From Chamaea fasciata (Eukaryota; Chordata; Aves; Passeriformes; Sylviidae): a stretch of DNA of 64,000 nucleotides. Each line of letters begins with the position of its first letter. Within the stretch, counting starts at the first letter, position 1. Of the stretch, positions 36,668 to 49,749 are shown piece by piece. The DNA lies in assembly GCA_029207755.1 (NCBI GenBank), contig JARCOQ010000017.1, positions 10,242,945-10,306,944 of the forward strand, given 5' to 3'. Position numbers and translations under genes: made by a program. The notes under the pieces were generated by a model, which was not told where the DNA came from, made no database searches, and was given only the letters and a program-made list of their open reading frames with translations.

Positions 36668-36786
36668 GATCCTGAATTTAATTCCTTTGGGCTCCTGGCC
36701 TCTGTAAACACTTTCATGGACTACCAGTCAGAGAGAGGAGCTCTGGCCCTGGGGAACAAAGCCTTCATGTTCAAGACACGATTTCT
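36668..36786 (+). other. Weak exon-like segment
   Basis: Seen: an open frame runs from just after CTTTCAG (ends 36667) to a strong donor, GTGAGTAAG, at 36787. It gives 39 codons plus two bases, and the peptide contains SERGALALGNKAFMFKTRF. Third positions become GC-rich in the second half. The acceptor side has a poor pyrimidine tract; an alternative acceptor is the CAG ending at 36727. I recognise no domain. Inference only; chance is the more likely explanation. Confidence 0.14.
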
Positions 36787-39700
36787 GTGAGTAAGATGTG
36801 GTTTTGGCTGTTCTGTTGAAACCACTTACACCTGGTTTACTTCAGCAGTGCTGGGCAGGATATGGTAAAGAAGCTGGAGTGTAGGACCAAGCATACCAGA
36901 TCCTCCTGCACATACATTCCCTGTCACAGGGAAACTCCCAGCAACAGCCCTCTCCCCTTTTCCATTCCCTTGACCACAATTCAACAATCTAAACAAAATA
37001 TTATTTTTGAAGTATGTCTATTTTTGTTCTCCCCCCTCTGATTCCCATTACCCTTCTGATCATGTCCAACTTAGCCTTAATTCTCCTTAGCAGCAGGGCT
37101 CCTCTGTCGTTAGCATTTGCTGTGTTGGATAACTCCTGGAATACTTTTTCCATTTGGACCAAGAGCTCTCTTCTGACAAAAGTCAGGGATGAACATTGGC
37201 CACCCTGTTTTCCAGTGGTGATGGGAAGGTGTGACAACCCTTCCGGGAAGTTCATCATACGCAGGGCCTTGCTTGTATGGGTTCCCACCAGGACATATGA
37301 ACACGGATAAAGGTGATGAGCAGAGGAGGAAGAATTTGGATTTATGTAAAAAACCTTGTCAGGTTAAGTGGGGGAAAAGCTAACATTCCCAGTAGATCTG
37401 TCTAAGGTTTCATGCTAGTACCTCCTGAGGCAGGACTCTAGGAATATCAGGCTTACAAATCCTCAAGCTGTTCAATAAATCTCCTTTAGTAGGTACAAAC
37501 CAGTCTGTTTTGAAGACACAAGGAGCAGCGAGACCACCAAACCTGACTTGTTTTCTTCTAGATCAAGAAAAAATGATAAACCATAGAAAACAGACTTTAA
37601 AAAGTCCATTAAAAGGTCACACACCCTTGTCAGAGCCAGTGTAGCAGCACCACCTTCAAACTGCCTCTTCCCACCTTTTCCCCAGACCAGCAGAGAAGCT
37701 GCTTCACCTTTCAAAGTGCTGTGGCCCAAACTATCACAGCTACACAGAGACAGCAAGAGCACCTTGGGGAGTGACTGTGGTAGGTAAAGGTGGGAGATCT
37801 GACCTGCAGGACAACGATGGTTCTCCTGCCAAAATGAGAAGCACGGAGGTGCAGACCTGTCCATGGAGCTTCAAACCTCCAAGAAAAAATAACAACAGCT
37901 GGCACTGAAGCTGCCCAAGCTTATTCAGTGGTACACCTTCCTACCTAGCAGAACATGAGTGGATTGTTAGGATTTTTTAAATCTCTTTCCCTGGCACCAC
38001 CATCTACATCATCTTAAATTCTGGTTAATCCCAGGCAACTGAAACCTGTTATACTTAAGTTATAAGTTCTACTTAAATGGAGAAAGAGATGAGCTGAAAT
38101 AGTGCCAATATCTCTTGCTCTTCACTTTTTCTGACTTATCCATCTCTTAGTGCACACCAGGCCCCCCAGGTTAGCATTGTGTAACACCTGACTTTTCCCT
38201 GTTGGTCTCTAGATGTTACACTAATAGAAGCAATACCTGACAGTGTTTTAATGCTGACATCTGAAGTTCATTTGTTGAGAATTTTATAAGGAGAAAAGAA
38301 AGAGCTCACTTTATATGTAATTTTACATGTCACAGCTTTGTTTTTCATTCCCAAATATCATCTCTTTCCCTCAATTAGTCAGCCTTCCATTGCATGAAAT
38401 GACTGTCATCTTGTGAATGTTGTAATTACCTTTTGCAAGACCAAAACCAGGTACAGGACTAAAAAAAAAAAAACCACCTAATGGGGCAAATGCTGCAACT
38501 ATAGCACACAGAGCTTGGTTTAACTTCAGAGGTGGTGGGAGTGGACTGGCTTGAAAGGAACAGACTGTCCTCCTTAGAAAACTGTTGTTGTAGAAAAATA
38601 TTTAGGCCCTGCTTTGTGATTTAAATAGTAAAATCCTTACATCTCTAGAGCTTTATCATAAGTGATTTCAAAGACCTTTGCAGCAGAAGCAGAAACTTCT
38701 CTGCTCCATCCTGAACAGCAGCCTGCCCCGGGGTGAAGCAGCAGGGCTATTTAAAAGTGATTTACAACATGAGGTTAAGAGGAGCATTTGATGCAAATGA
38801 ACTCACTGGATGATTTCTGATGGCTAACATGCCATTAGCCTTCTTTAGATCAAGCCAACATCTCAGGCTTCTGTGAAAACCACCATGATTTTCTCAATAA
38901 AAGACAAATATAAAAGCTCAAAGGGCTTCTCCAGGTGGAGCTGGGAGGGAGGAACTGAATTTTGTTCATGGGGTGCTCTCCAGGTGAAATTTCACTTACA
39001 AAAGACAGCAGATTTTAAAAAAAATAACCTGTCTGGGTGGAACCTGGCAGAAATGCCTAGACAGGGGACTTTCCCTGCTACCCTGCACTAACTTGTTCTG
39101 TTAATCCTTCTAATCTCGTGTATTCATTTTTACACAGGTTTGCTTGTTCACTGCATGCCAGTACAAATCATGTTTTTCTCCCTCTCCTTTTAACGTGCTC
39201 CTGTGTCTGACAGAGCCTGGCTGCTGCTGCAGTAACTCACCAGCTCTGTCAGCTGGGCGACTGGGATGCAAATCTCCTCTTGTCCCCTTGGGGTGCCATC
39301 GATACTTTATTAAGAGTTTGAATCCCTCTTTATCCACAGAAGTGATGGACTAACTGCATTTTCCTTCCTCTCTAGTGGTCTCGGAGGACAATAAATAAAT
39401 AGATATTATCTAAAAATGTCTAGTAAAGAATGGCTGAAGGAGAATCAACCCATAATTTATCTAGGTTTTCTTAAAACTCAAATTTGTTTTAAAAAATGTA
39501 TGTTTCAAGTGTCATTTCCCCCTCATTTTCCTGAAGCCATGTCATAAAATAAGTTAGTGATACATAACTGAGATTTTTTTGCACTGAGTGTCCAAAATTG
39601 TCTCAAAATCCACTGTAACCACACACCAGATTTTGCAGATATAATCTCTAAACTAAATTCAGCTGGGGACATGATTTGGTTGTGATAAGTCCTACCTTCT

Positions 39701-40278
39701 GTGGGGGATTCTTGGAGCTGTGATTTAATTGAGGGTCAGGTTCTAACAAACAAACACCTGAAGTTTCACCAAAGCATCAAAGCCAATGTCTTAAGTCCAC
39801 CCAAACCAGTGGTGACTCCCTTAGGCTGCCAATGACCAGTTTGTGCTTCACCTGAAGTTAATGGCAGTGAAATCCTCAGAGAAGCTTCTCATCATATGCA
39901 AAGCTAAACACACACTTTGCCATTCTTCTGAAAATACAGGAAAACATTTTTCTGAAGCCACAGCGGCCCCCTGAGTCACTGAGGCACACGTGCTGCAACA
40001 CAGCTGGTCACCCACGGGTCTTCTCCAAAGGCCTCTCAGTATTTTGAGCATAGAGGTCAGATGCTCTCTCTGAAAGAGCAGCTCCTCCATATTCTATGTT
40101 TCCCCTGCCTAAACACAGGGCCCCATGCACTATATATGGCACATCTTCCAAACCCTTCATCAAGTGCAGAATTATTCATTTCCTCATGGGCTTTTCAATA
40201 GGCTCATCAGGACAGCATCCAAATGCTTCTCAAACACCCACGGATGTTTCCTCAGAGCAAGCTGATGAGGATGGGAAA

Positions 40279-40348
40279 GATGAGGTCCTGAAGGAAGAAA
40301 ACTAGGACAAGTTGCTGAGGTCCTGAAGGATGGAGGCTAGGATAAGTC
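40279..40348 (+). repeat. Tandem duplication, 2 x 35 bp
   Basis: Copy 1 (40279-40313) and copy 2 (40314-40348) share TGAGGTCCTGAAGGA and then CTAGGA/CTAGGATAAGT-type ends, with a handful of substitutions. A short local duplication. Confidence 0.75.
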
Positions 40349-40827
40349 ATTGTGAGTTTGATGTGTCCAAGGTGAGATAAGGGGGACACGTTGTTTTCAG
40401 AGCTGATCTGGCACTCCTCAGCTCAAGGCCCTGCTCCAACACCTCCAGGCAGGTGAGGGCCCAACACCCCAGCGACACAGAGCTCTGCAAACCTCTTAGA
40501 CTGGCAAAATGAGCTCCATGGCAAAGGCTGGTCCAGGAGTGCACCTGCAGCCTCCTCTGGGAGAGCCACTTCCCACCTGTGCTGTTCACAGCCTTATTCA
40601 CTCAGAGCTTTGTGACCCTGTCAAGGAGAAGAGCCTGGGGCCCCGTGGCTTTGTCCTCCCAGTTCTCTTGGTAATGATTTTGGCTGCAGCCCACTCACTG
40701 GGCATTGATGGGATGTGGCTCTGTCCACTCTGAACTTCTCTACAATTGGCTCTCCTTATTCTGATGGAAGGTACTCTTTCATAGACTTGGCTGTAATTGT
40801 TCTCCATCCCCCAGTTTCCCTAAAAAT

Positions 40828-40861
40828 ATTCCTAGGTCCATATTCCTGGGTCCATATTCCT
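40828..40861 (+). repeat. Tandem repeat, 14-bp unit, ~2.4 copies
   Basis: ATTCCTAGGTCCAT is followed directly by ATTCCTGGGTCCAT and then ATTCCT. Confidence 0.75.
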
Positions 40862-41717
40862 CAAGAAGCTGCTATTTCTATGAACAGAGTCACTGTCTTC
40901 ACCAAAAGAATTCGCCCTGTTTGTCAGTCTCACCTTGCTTCACTCCCTCTCTATCCTTCAAGACTTATGAACAGATGATTTATGAATAAGAAAGGTTTGT
41001 TTAGCAAGTTGAACTCCAAGATGACTTTAGGCAGAAGGCTATGAATAAGCAGAAGACAAAGCACAGGCATTTAGCACTGCAGTTGGATCACTCTCTAATT
41101 GCCTTGTCTTTGTCTAGAATTCAGCAGGTCTTGCCCTGCACATCAGAGTGCACACGGAAAAGTTTGGGAGATAAATGCAAATACTCAGTTTGAAACCTGG
41201 TGTTTCATGATCCCCTGCCACATGCCCATGGGGGTGAAGGCTGTCCCATTTCCTCACATCATATTTTAAGCAAATGTTTCCTTCCCATCTGCAATCTTCT
41301 GGCTTTGTAGATCTTGTTTTCAGCACCCCACCTCATAGACAGCCAAAAGTTACACACACTGTGTTTCACAGCACAGCCCAATAAGAATAAATTAATTTCC
41401 CACTGAATTTCACAAGTACAGTGATCACAGACTTGTTCTCCACACCACTCAGGGCTCCAGTGCTGTGCCCCATCAGGGACTTTTGTCCCAGTTGTCCCAG
41501 CTTTCCCAGCTGCTAAGGAGGAGAGTTGCCAGTAGTTCAGTGCTTCGTACCTGCAGGCTGCACATAATGAACCTTCCAGCACCTTTCCCCTGGGCTGGAT
41601 TCTGGCACTTCATGGTCCCATGACCTTTGTTCCTTTTGTAGATGGAGCCTGGAGCAGGAATATTTGCTGTGCATCTTTTCCACTTCCTCCAGAATCCCTT
41701 TATGAGATTACAACTGA

Positions 41718-41729
41718 CCCCCCCCCCCC
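41718..41729 (+). repeat. Poly-C tract (C12)
   Basis: Twelve consecutive C residues. Confidence 0.9.
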
Positions 41730-42003
41730 ATCTCTGTTATTTGCACATGAGCACACATCAGACACAACACCTTAAGACTCTTGATTAGCCTCTTCCTAAT
41801 TACCTTTACCACAGCACCCATGCACCAGTACAGTAGGAGCAACAATGGATGTAAGTATACTACAGAAGGTTCAACTTTTACCCTTGTAACTCTTATCTCA
41901 GTTTCTCCAGGCAGTACTCTCTTTGAAGAGTAAAATTCTCTCTTCTCAGTCTCACTTCTAATACTCTTATTTAAAACAGAGGAGTCTCCCTTTTTTCTTT
42001 TTC

Positions 42004-42029
42004 TTTTTTTTTTTTTTTTTTTTTTTTTT
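42004..42029 (+). repeat. Poly-T tract (T26)
   Basis: Twenty-six T residues, preceded by a CTTTTTTCTTTTTC pyrimidine stretch. No retroposed body is recognisable on either side. Confidence 0.95.
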
Positions 42030-42189
42030 AATTAACAGTACTTTCCTCAATCACCTTCCCATCTTCATAATAAGATGCAGAGCTTCAGTTCTGGCCAGGT
42101 TTAATGCAACCTCCCTAGGATCCCAAAAAGGCACAGTTCTTTTGAAAAAAAAATCAGGAGAACTTGAGACATTAAAGAACAAGTCTGAC

Positions 42190-42275
42190 AACAGGTTGGA
42201 TGATAGAGCCAATCCTGCCTTGAGTCACGGACAACTAGATGACATCTTAAAGCCTCTTCCACCCCATTGTATTAT
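42190..42275 (+). mobile_element. CR1-like terminal fragment (diverged)
   Basis: CAGGTTGGATGATAGAGCC, CCTGCCTTGAGTC, CAACTAGATGACATCTTAAA and GCCTCTTCCACCCCATTGTA recall the CR1 end 'ggttggactagatgacctcttgaggtcccttccaaccc'. The octamer tail is degenerate (TTGTATTATAA), so this is an old copy. Confidence 0.45.
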
Positions 42276-45200
42276 AAATTTTATTTTATCCAATTAAAGA
42301 TGATCATAGAACATATTTTCCATTTGCATTTCCCAGCTTTTGAGCATTTGCAATCATAAGAATGTTCTTTTAAGGGGAGATTCTTGAGCATATGGGCACC
42401 CTTAATGCAATAAAGAGAAGATAAAGTTGTTTGAACACTATCTTACAGTCATTCCATCTGTGACAGGTTTGTATGAGATGCTGTCAAACACTGCTTGGAA
42501 CAGGAGAATCACTGAGTCTCTGGACGCCAAGGGGCAGCAACTACACCCAGCTCCCCACACCATGTGCCTCGGCAGTGAGGCAGTTAACAAAACATTTTTG
42601 TTCATGTGAAAACACAAAGCAGCTGCTTAGTTCTACACTTGGCAGAAGACAGCAGCCCCCTCTGCACTCCTTGTCTTCTGCTGCTCTTGGATCATTGCAG
42701 ACCTAACCAGCTGTTGCATTCCACATGCCAGTTACACCAGTTTGGGAAAGCAAGGGCAGGGAAAGCTGTATGGCTGTGCAAAAAGGAGTGAGAATAATAC
42801 ACCAATGAACCAGAAAGGACAATATTTATATAATAAACATTTTCAGGAACATAATGATTCCTTTGTCATTGAAATTTTGGAATGGTTAATTGTGCACACG
42901 GAAAGTGCACCTAATCCACAGGCTCAGAGCAGTTAACGTGCTCCCAAAGGGGCTGTGCACTGCAGATCTGGCCATCTGCACAGCCCTCCCTGCACAAGTC
43001 CTCACAAAACAGGGTGGGCCAATGCACAAACACTTCTGAAAATAAAGTTGCATGTATGAAATGCCTCATTTTTGTGTCTGTGAATATGCAAGTTGGGTGA
43101 TTTTGTTTCCAAGTTTGAAAATAACATGTTAAACCGTGCGCTGAGGGTTTATTGAAAAAAGTTCATGGTAGTTCTGTGCTGGAGAGGGTGTTCAGGTATG
43201 AACTGCAGTTTGGTCTTGAGATATTGCTGGACACAGTCACAGGTAGCAGCTGCAGCCTGAGATTCTGAGTCAGAAGCTGACTGATCCTTCAGATGCGATT
43301 TGAGTTTGCTGAGTTCTGTTTCTGACTCCAGTTTAGAGCAAAAATCTGTGTGAGTCAAAACAAGCTTAGTGTGAAAACTTTCCTGATACTCAGTCTCTAG
43401 GAGTCGACTTTGTATGTTTGATTTCTTGGATCTCCAGTTTGTAGCAATATTTGCCAGTAGTGCAAGTCCTCAGTGGCCACCACATGGATTCTAAGGGGTT
43501 TTTTGAAATGTAACCTAAAAATCTTTAAAACGGGGGAAATACAGCCAAATGTAAAACCAACATTAAATGGCATCCAAGCAAATGGTACTTGAAAGAGGAG
43601 GGAAAAGATTTTCTTATAATCAAGGCTTCTTGAAATTTCTGAATCACTTCTCTCAACAGATTTTTGTTTTAGAAGGAATTATCTGAAACCTTTTCCTTTT
43701 GCCATAAGAAATTTAAATTATACATACCACAATGATATCATTAGGTGAAATAGAGACATCTAAAGATCCAGAACATTGCTATTTTATAATTGGACTATTT
43801 CCTATCTAAAGAAAAACTATTCCCTTTTCAAAAAAGAAACACAGCTCTCTTTATGAAAATGTTGAAAAGTCCTCGTTCAATAATTTCTTTCAAAATTCCT
43901 GAGTGTTCATAAAAGGCAGCCTTTCTCAGAGAATTGGGTAGATTTCACTGGAGTAGCAATCATGTATTAAACCAAAGTCCTTGAGCAACAGCAAAACGCT
44001 TTATTAAAATAATGAAAAAAGCCTTTTCTTTCCTGCACAGCTCAGGAGGTGAGCTCCGTGAACATAATGAAGTATGGTGCATGGTTGTCTGCTCTGGTTG
44101 TTATATCCTGTAATGCACAGAGGTTGGAAACTTGACTTGCCTTCCAAACAGCTTTCCTAGCACCTTCCTTCCCCGTCCAGCCCAGGACACAGAGCAACCT
44201 CAACAGGAATATTCCTCCAGGATACCTGAGCCCTGCTGCTGCTGGCAGTAGGACTGGCTGGGATGCTGGAGCTGCTGCTGGGGTGCGCCTTTGGGGCAGG
44301 GTCAGTTGACTGCAGTGAGTGCTGGATGCTAGATGATGCTCACCTGAGAGCTGTTGTTTGCAGGCTGTGGGATAATGGCTTGTCAGGTCAGGCATCCCTT
44401 GTCCAAAAAACCCCTTTTTTCTTCACGATGGAGTGAAATGCTATTGTTAGCTAGTGGTGTGTGGGATTTGTGTCAATGGCAGTATTAACTGAGGTGGAAA
44501 TGCAATGATAGTACCAGGCTGCTCATTAATCACTTGTAAGGTGCTTTTGGTATTCAAGTCTGCCTGTGACTGCAGAGATTTGGGTCTCCCCCTAGCAAAT
44601 TGTGCCAGGGGAGATTTAGGTTGGATATTAAGGCTGTCAAGCCCTGGAAAAGGCTGCCCAAGGCAGTAACCATCCCTGAAGGATTTAAAGGATGTGTGGA
44701 AGTGGCACTTGGGAACACGGTTTAGTGGTGACCTTGGCAGTGCTGAGGGAAGTGTTGGACTTGGTGATCTTAGAGTTCTTCTCCAACTTAAATGATTCTA
44801 CTGTTCTGTGAATGGCCCTGCACTCACCATCAGTGGGGTCACTTCAGCAAGAGCTCCTCTGAAGGTTATCCCTCTGCACAGCTTTTCAGCATTACCTTTT
44901 AAAGAAATGTTCTCACTTTTGAGAGCTACACAAGTCCTCAAACTTGGTTGTTCTTCCTGAAAGAGAGGAAATAACCAAGAATCCCTGTTCAATCAGGGCA
45001 GATCTCTTTCAAACCTATGCTTTACAGTTTGCATGAACACCAGAAGAGCACAGAATCCTTCAATGCTATTTTACAGGGCTGGTCATTAGTGTGAGTAGCC
45101 TCCACTTTCATTGGGACTGGGACTGGAAAACAGCTCTCCTTTACCCAGGGCTAGTGGTTATTCCAGAATTTATTCCTCTTTGACACTAGAAACTTCCCCC

Positions 45201-47517
45201 TTTATTCTAAAAATTTGTTTCAAAGAACTATTTTCTAACCAAAAGACTTGTAATGACAAAATTCCTGAACAGCTGTAATTATACTCTATAACGTAGAGTC
45301 AGTCTGAGGGATAGTATTGTTATCCTCTGTAAAAGAGCCATCCAGCATCCCATCATGTGTCCCTAATCCCCAGGAGCCTGGAGGGAGGAGCATTGGTGAG
45401 AAGCACAGAAATTTGGGGGGCTCTTAGGTGAGTCCACGCTGCTTCTTTGGCCACCCTGGATAAATTAAACCCTTCACAACTGCTGCGAGAACAAAGCTGG
45501 GTGGAGAAATTCTACAAAAGCAGGTGTACACACAGTGGGAAAAGAGACAAAGGATGTGCCCACTTTACATGTCCAGCCCCAGCTGTGGGCAGGTGAACAT
45601 CAGCCTCCTGCTGAAGGCAGCAGCTCCTGGGGCTCAGGAGTGCTCCCCAGCACCGGGGTGATGTGAGGGGCCACACGTGGGCAGCGATTCCTTGGCACAT
45701 CCTCCAGCTCTCCCACCAATTTTTAAAGCACATAACCAAGCTTTGGAGGCTAACATCCTAATGAGGATAATTATTATTATTACATGCACATATATATACA
45801 TAAAACCCCCAGATCCCTGTGAGGTTTCCTTGGATTGTCCTAGAAAGAAAACATTTTCATTGTGTGGGCAGTGATTGGGAACACATGGACCCGCTGCACC
45901 CCACTCTGGCACTAATTACAAGGGGAGCAGAGCCCAGTGCAGGCATTTCTTTAATTCCTTGGGTTTGGAGCCTCAGCAATGGAATTACCTGAGGAGGCTG
46001 GAACGTCTCTGGGGTACAATCAGTCATGCAGCACTTGGGTTAGGCCAGGGTGGGTAATACATACACGCTGGCAGCATTGTGCAGCCACCCAACTGGGGAA
46101 AGAGGGATTTCTCTTAATTAATGGCATGATGTACGACACGTTAGCAGCACAAACTCTGTAATAAACTCCAATGTCTCCTTCTGCAGTTCACACAAGATGA
46201 AAGCTCGCTGGGATACCTGCAGGAATGGGGCGCTCAGAAATGCTGGCAGAGCAGCTTTGTGAGGGAGCTTTAATAGCTGCACATGGAGCTTTTGATTCCG
46301 GAGTCAGTTTTAGGCAAAGCTGCCTTGGAGCAAAGGAAGGAAATTTCACTTTCTACCTTGCCCAAGGCGGCTACTCAGGGATGAAGATACCAGTGAAGAC
46401 GACTGAAATCATAATTTATTTAATTACAATTCCCAATAGGACAAGATTGGGAGGTTTGGTTCAGAGCATGTTTACCTGAATCTGAGCTAAAGTATTGGCT
46501 TTCCAAATTCCAGTTCCAGTTTTTGTTTGGCACAGGACTGAGACACAGGCTAGATGTAAAGCTCAAATTCACTCAGATTTGCCCAAAGTATGAGGGCACT
46601 CAGATTTTCAAAATATATATTTACATTTAGAATAAATTTGGCCTCTTCCCACACTAAAAGCTGTTTATTTAAACCTCTCATTTTGGTCATGTCTTTTCCA
46701 TCTTCTATTTCTTAGACTGCTAGGTCAAAAAGTGAGTAAACAGGTCAAATGTTTCATAGAAAATGGAATACAGTGGCAATGTGGCTAGGACTTGGACTCC
46801 AGAGCTCTAAATTAAGCATATTAGCAAAGACTGCTATGAATTACTATTTATTCTTATGCTCTTTGATGGTCTTTGCCTCCTTGAAGACCAGTTTTTAGTT
46901 TCAACCAAGAAAGGGTAGGAAATGGAAATGTCCCAGCTCTTGGCAACTGTGGAGATCCCTCAGCTGAGATCCTGGAAGCACAAAAACCTCAGAAAGAGAG
47001 AGATGGGGACAATAAAAACAAAATATAAAGAAAGAAATAAAATCAGGGCCCACCAAATTCCGCAGAAAAACCAGGCATGACCCCTATGGCTCAGAGAAGG
47101 GACACAGACCGCAGGCTGCAGATGTGACAGGAAATTTCAAATTCACCTAATCACAAAAAAACCTTTAAAAGTGTTTCAGGACTCTTCTGTAAGATTCTTA
47201 CAGAATCTTGTGTCACTACATTTAAAAAAGGATGACAGATGTGTTTGAGCTGAGAGCAGGACCAGGATGCTGTGTGAAAACTCCGGATCCATAAGATCTG
47301 TGCAGGGTAGCCTGCAAGGAAAGACCCCACAGAGCAAACACAGAACCTTGGCCTTACCTCTGTATCACACATCACACACCACAGACCCTTTGCCTTTCTC
47401 CCACAGCTCTTCATAAAGGTGAGAAACAATAAAACTCTCCAATGAGTAAAAAACTTGCATTCCCAAAAAGGAAAGGAAAGAGATCTTGCTCCAAATGTGC
47501 TGCTACATTTCAGTACA

Positions 47518-47521
<4 letters not shown>
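42276..47521. other. Gene-free stretch
   Basis: Contains octamer ATTTGCAT at 42322-42329, palindrome AATGATATCATT at 43731-43742, the CR1 copy at 44601, and a weak exon-like frame at 46187-46273. The remainder is unique sequence. Confidence 0.6.
44601..44810 (+). mobile_element. CR1 LINE fragment, 3' end
   Basis: Sense-orientation CR1 3' region: TGCCAGGGGAGATTTAGGTT, then GGAAAAGGCTGCCCAAGGCA, GTGGCACTTGGGAACACGGT, TTGGACTTGGTGATCTTAGA, ending AAATGATTCTACTGTTCTGTG. The stretch that normally follows 'ttggatatta' (the 'ggaaaaatttctt' part) is missing, so this copy has an internal deletion near 44630. It carries only terminal, non-coding sequence. Confidence 0.85.

Positions 47522-47558
<37 letters not shown>
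47522..47558 (+). repeat. Poly-T tract (T37)
   Basis: Thirty-seven uninterrupted T residues, the longest homopolymer in the window. The flanking DNA has no minus-strand AATAAA near it, so a processed-pseudogene tail is not supported. Confidence 0.95.
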
Positions 47559-47559
<1 letters not shown>

Positions 47560-47870
47560 AGATAGCAATTTAGTGTGGCAAATAAAAGCCCGGCTAATTT
47601 TTAAATCAGCATGTAGCCAACTCAGCCACCCAGTAGATCTGTCCTTGGGCAATATTATTGAAGCACACACAATCTATACTAAAGCGATCAGCTTCCCTCA
47701 GGCCTGCCAAGGGGATGCGTTAGGCGAGCCCAAAATATGACAGAAGGAAATTTATGTGCAACTTTTACACATAATATCTCATTATGACTCTCCCCAATCT
47801 TTCAATTTTAAAAATAAACGGCCTTTGTAATGATTTTACCAGGAGCGTGTTGGAAAGGAGATTGAAAAAG
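47560..47870. promoter_or_regulatory. Candidate conserved non-coding block
   Basis: Immediately after T37 there is unique sequence with several retained CpGs (AAGCCCGGCTAA, AAAGCGATCAG, GATGCGTTAGGCGAGCCC, AATAAACGGCCTTTGTAATG). It also has SOX-like CCTTTGT and homeodomain-like words. No repeat or convincing frame explains it. Confidence 0.3.
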
Positions 47871-49345
47871 GAAAAGGAAAGTGGCTTTGGCCACAGTTAT
47901 TTCTTTTGCTCTTCTTCTCTCGGGTTTTTCTTTAATTTTCCTGAAGATGTTTCCACTCAATTTAGGAAGAAATGGAATTTCCCCCTCCCTGCCATCACTC
48001 TTTTTCTGTTTTGCCCACGTTTTCAAAGAATGGAATGGCTGACATAATGAAGCCCATGTCAATAGCAAAGTCATTTTGACCAGTTGGTAAATAATGAAAG
48101 TTTCCACAACGTGTGAGACAGCTCACCCAGGGGATGAGGGCTTGGTCCCCTCCCAGGCCAGCAAACTGTCATCCCTTGCACAGCACACACAGCTGAGAGC
48201 TGTGCCTTGCAGCAGGGAGAAACCAGAGCCCAGCTGGGCCCAGAGGCAGATGCTGCTTTGCCACGAAGAACATGCACTTTTGGACACTGGAGTGCTGATT
48301 GCACAATCCTGTCAGCTGGTGCTGGCAGGATCAAGCCCTAAATGGAATGGAAAAAGGCTAGAATAAATAAATATGCACAAATAAGAGGGGGGAAAGCCCC
48401 AGTGGTGTTTGATCTGCCATACACAATTTCCAGAGCTGAGCTCCAGCACTCAGTTTGACAAAGAAAGGGCAATTCTGTCACTCCTCCACTGAGATGCCAA
48501 TCCTGGCAGGATTTTCTACTGTTCATTGTGGGCACCAGAAGGGATGATGCTGCTCATGCTCCACAGACCACAGCTTGAGAACCCAGGGGAGGAACATATA
48601 CCTGAGGTGAGAATCAGCTATAAGCATTTTCGGGAACAACCTCCTCTGAGTGGGGGCAAGGAAAACAAACAAAGCCAAATTCTCACAGCTTCTGCTGGTA
48701 GCAGAGTGGCATGTTCTCAGAGTGGGAAGCAGAATCACTGCCAATGTACACTGACTGGTGGAGAGAGAGTTCCCACTGCGGGCTGATGGGCAACGGACCA
48801 TTGTCAGGCAGGGAGAACTGGAGCAAATATAAAAATATCCCAATCTGTACAAAAAAAGCTTTCACTGCCACACAGTACCGTACTGTGCCTCCTTTGCATC
48901 CCAAACATCTTCTGACGAGACAACAGTCCTTATGTCTGATTCCCCTCTTCCCCTCTCTGAAGGCCACGTGCTGGGACAGGGTCCTGCTTTTAAAAGTATT
49001 TTCTTCATTCATTCATACATGACTGATTACTTTTCTATTTGACTGCACACTGCTTGGTTCTCATTTTTGATGCATTTTTGAGACCAGCAGTAAAGCTATT
49101 GGAACCAAAGGTCTGTAAACATCTTCTGGAGGACTCATTATTCTCCTTATCAATCACACACCCCTCCAGTGTGTCCAGCACTGACAGCTCATCAATATCT
49201 GCCCTCGTGGAGTCTGTGGGTGATCCCTTCCTTCAGGTGGCTTTCAGCCACATCTTTGCTCTCAGGGATGAGCCATGAATTATTTGTGCACTTCTGGACA
49301 AACAGCAAGAAATTTTCAGACTAGGTACTGAAGTAAAGAAGAAGA

Positions 49346-49346
<1 letters not shown>
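47871..49346. other. Gene-free stretch
   Basis: Unique sequence between the CNE-like block and the compound microsatellite. Several overlapping frames on both strands (48071-49022) are not credible as genes. Confidence 0.6.
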
Positions 49347-49421
<75 letters not shown>

Positions 49422-49430
49422 ATATATATA
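49347..49430 (+). repeat. Compound microsatellite (TG)14-(TCTA)10-(TA)5
   Basis: Fourteen TG units, a TATATA bridge, ten TCTA units and five TA units in continuous order. It is probably highly polymorphic. Confidence 0.95.
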
Positions 49431-49664
49431 GAGTAAATGGCCATGACAAAAATAACACCAGAAAACACAGACAGTGGAAGAAAAGATATCTATTTTGGCA
49501 AGAAGATTGTGCATTTTCATCATGTTTATGATGCGTTAGTTCTACATTTGAAGACATCATTCAGTTTAGGCAGGAAAATTTTGCTTTGTTTACTCTCTTC
49601 AAGACAGAAAAAGACAGAAGCCAAAAGGCCAATCCTCAGTAGCTTATTCCATATTACCTAAAAC

Positions 49665-49749
49665 AACTGGAGGTGAGGACTGAATCAAGATCTCCCCCGA
49701 GTGATTTTACAGACTAATGCAGCTCTTTTAACCATCCCACCACAGCCTG
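49665..49749 (-). repeat. Possible MIR-like relic, 5' part
   Basis: The plus strand shows GGACTGAATCAAGATCTCCC, then ACAGACTAATGCAGCTCTTT and TAACCATCCCACCACAGCC. This resembles the reverse complement of the tRNA-related head of MIR ('gggattcgaacccaggtct...ctcttaaccactatgctat'). High divergence makes the assignment tentative. Confidence 0.35.

Larger units (their letters stand above)
34401..42189. other. Gene-free stretch
   Basis: Contains octamers at 38791-38798 and 39266-39273, two short tandem duplications near 40.3 and 40.8 kb, C12 and T26. The frames at 37001-37310 and 37472-37864 have no coding signature. Confidence 0.6.

Noticed and set aside
47522..47558. T37 as the tail of a minus-strand processed pseudogene
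   Set aside because: No AATAAA on the minus strand near the tract, no recognisable gene body and no target-site duplication.
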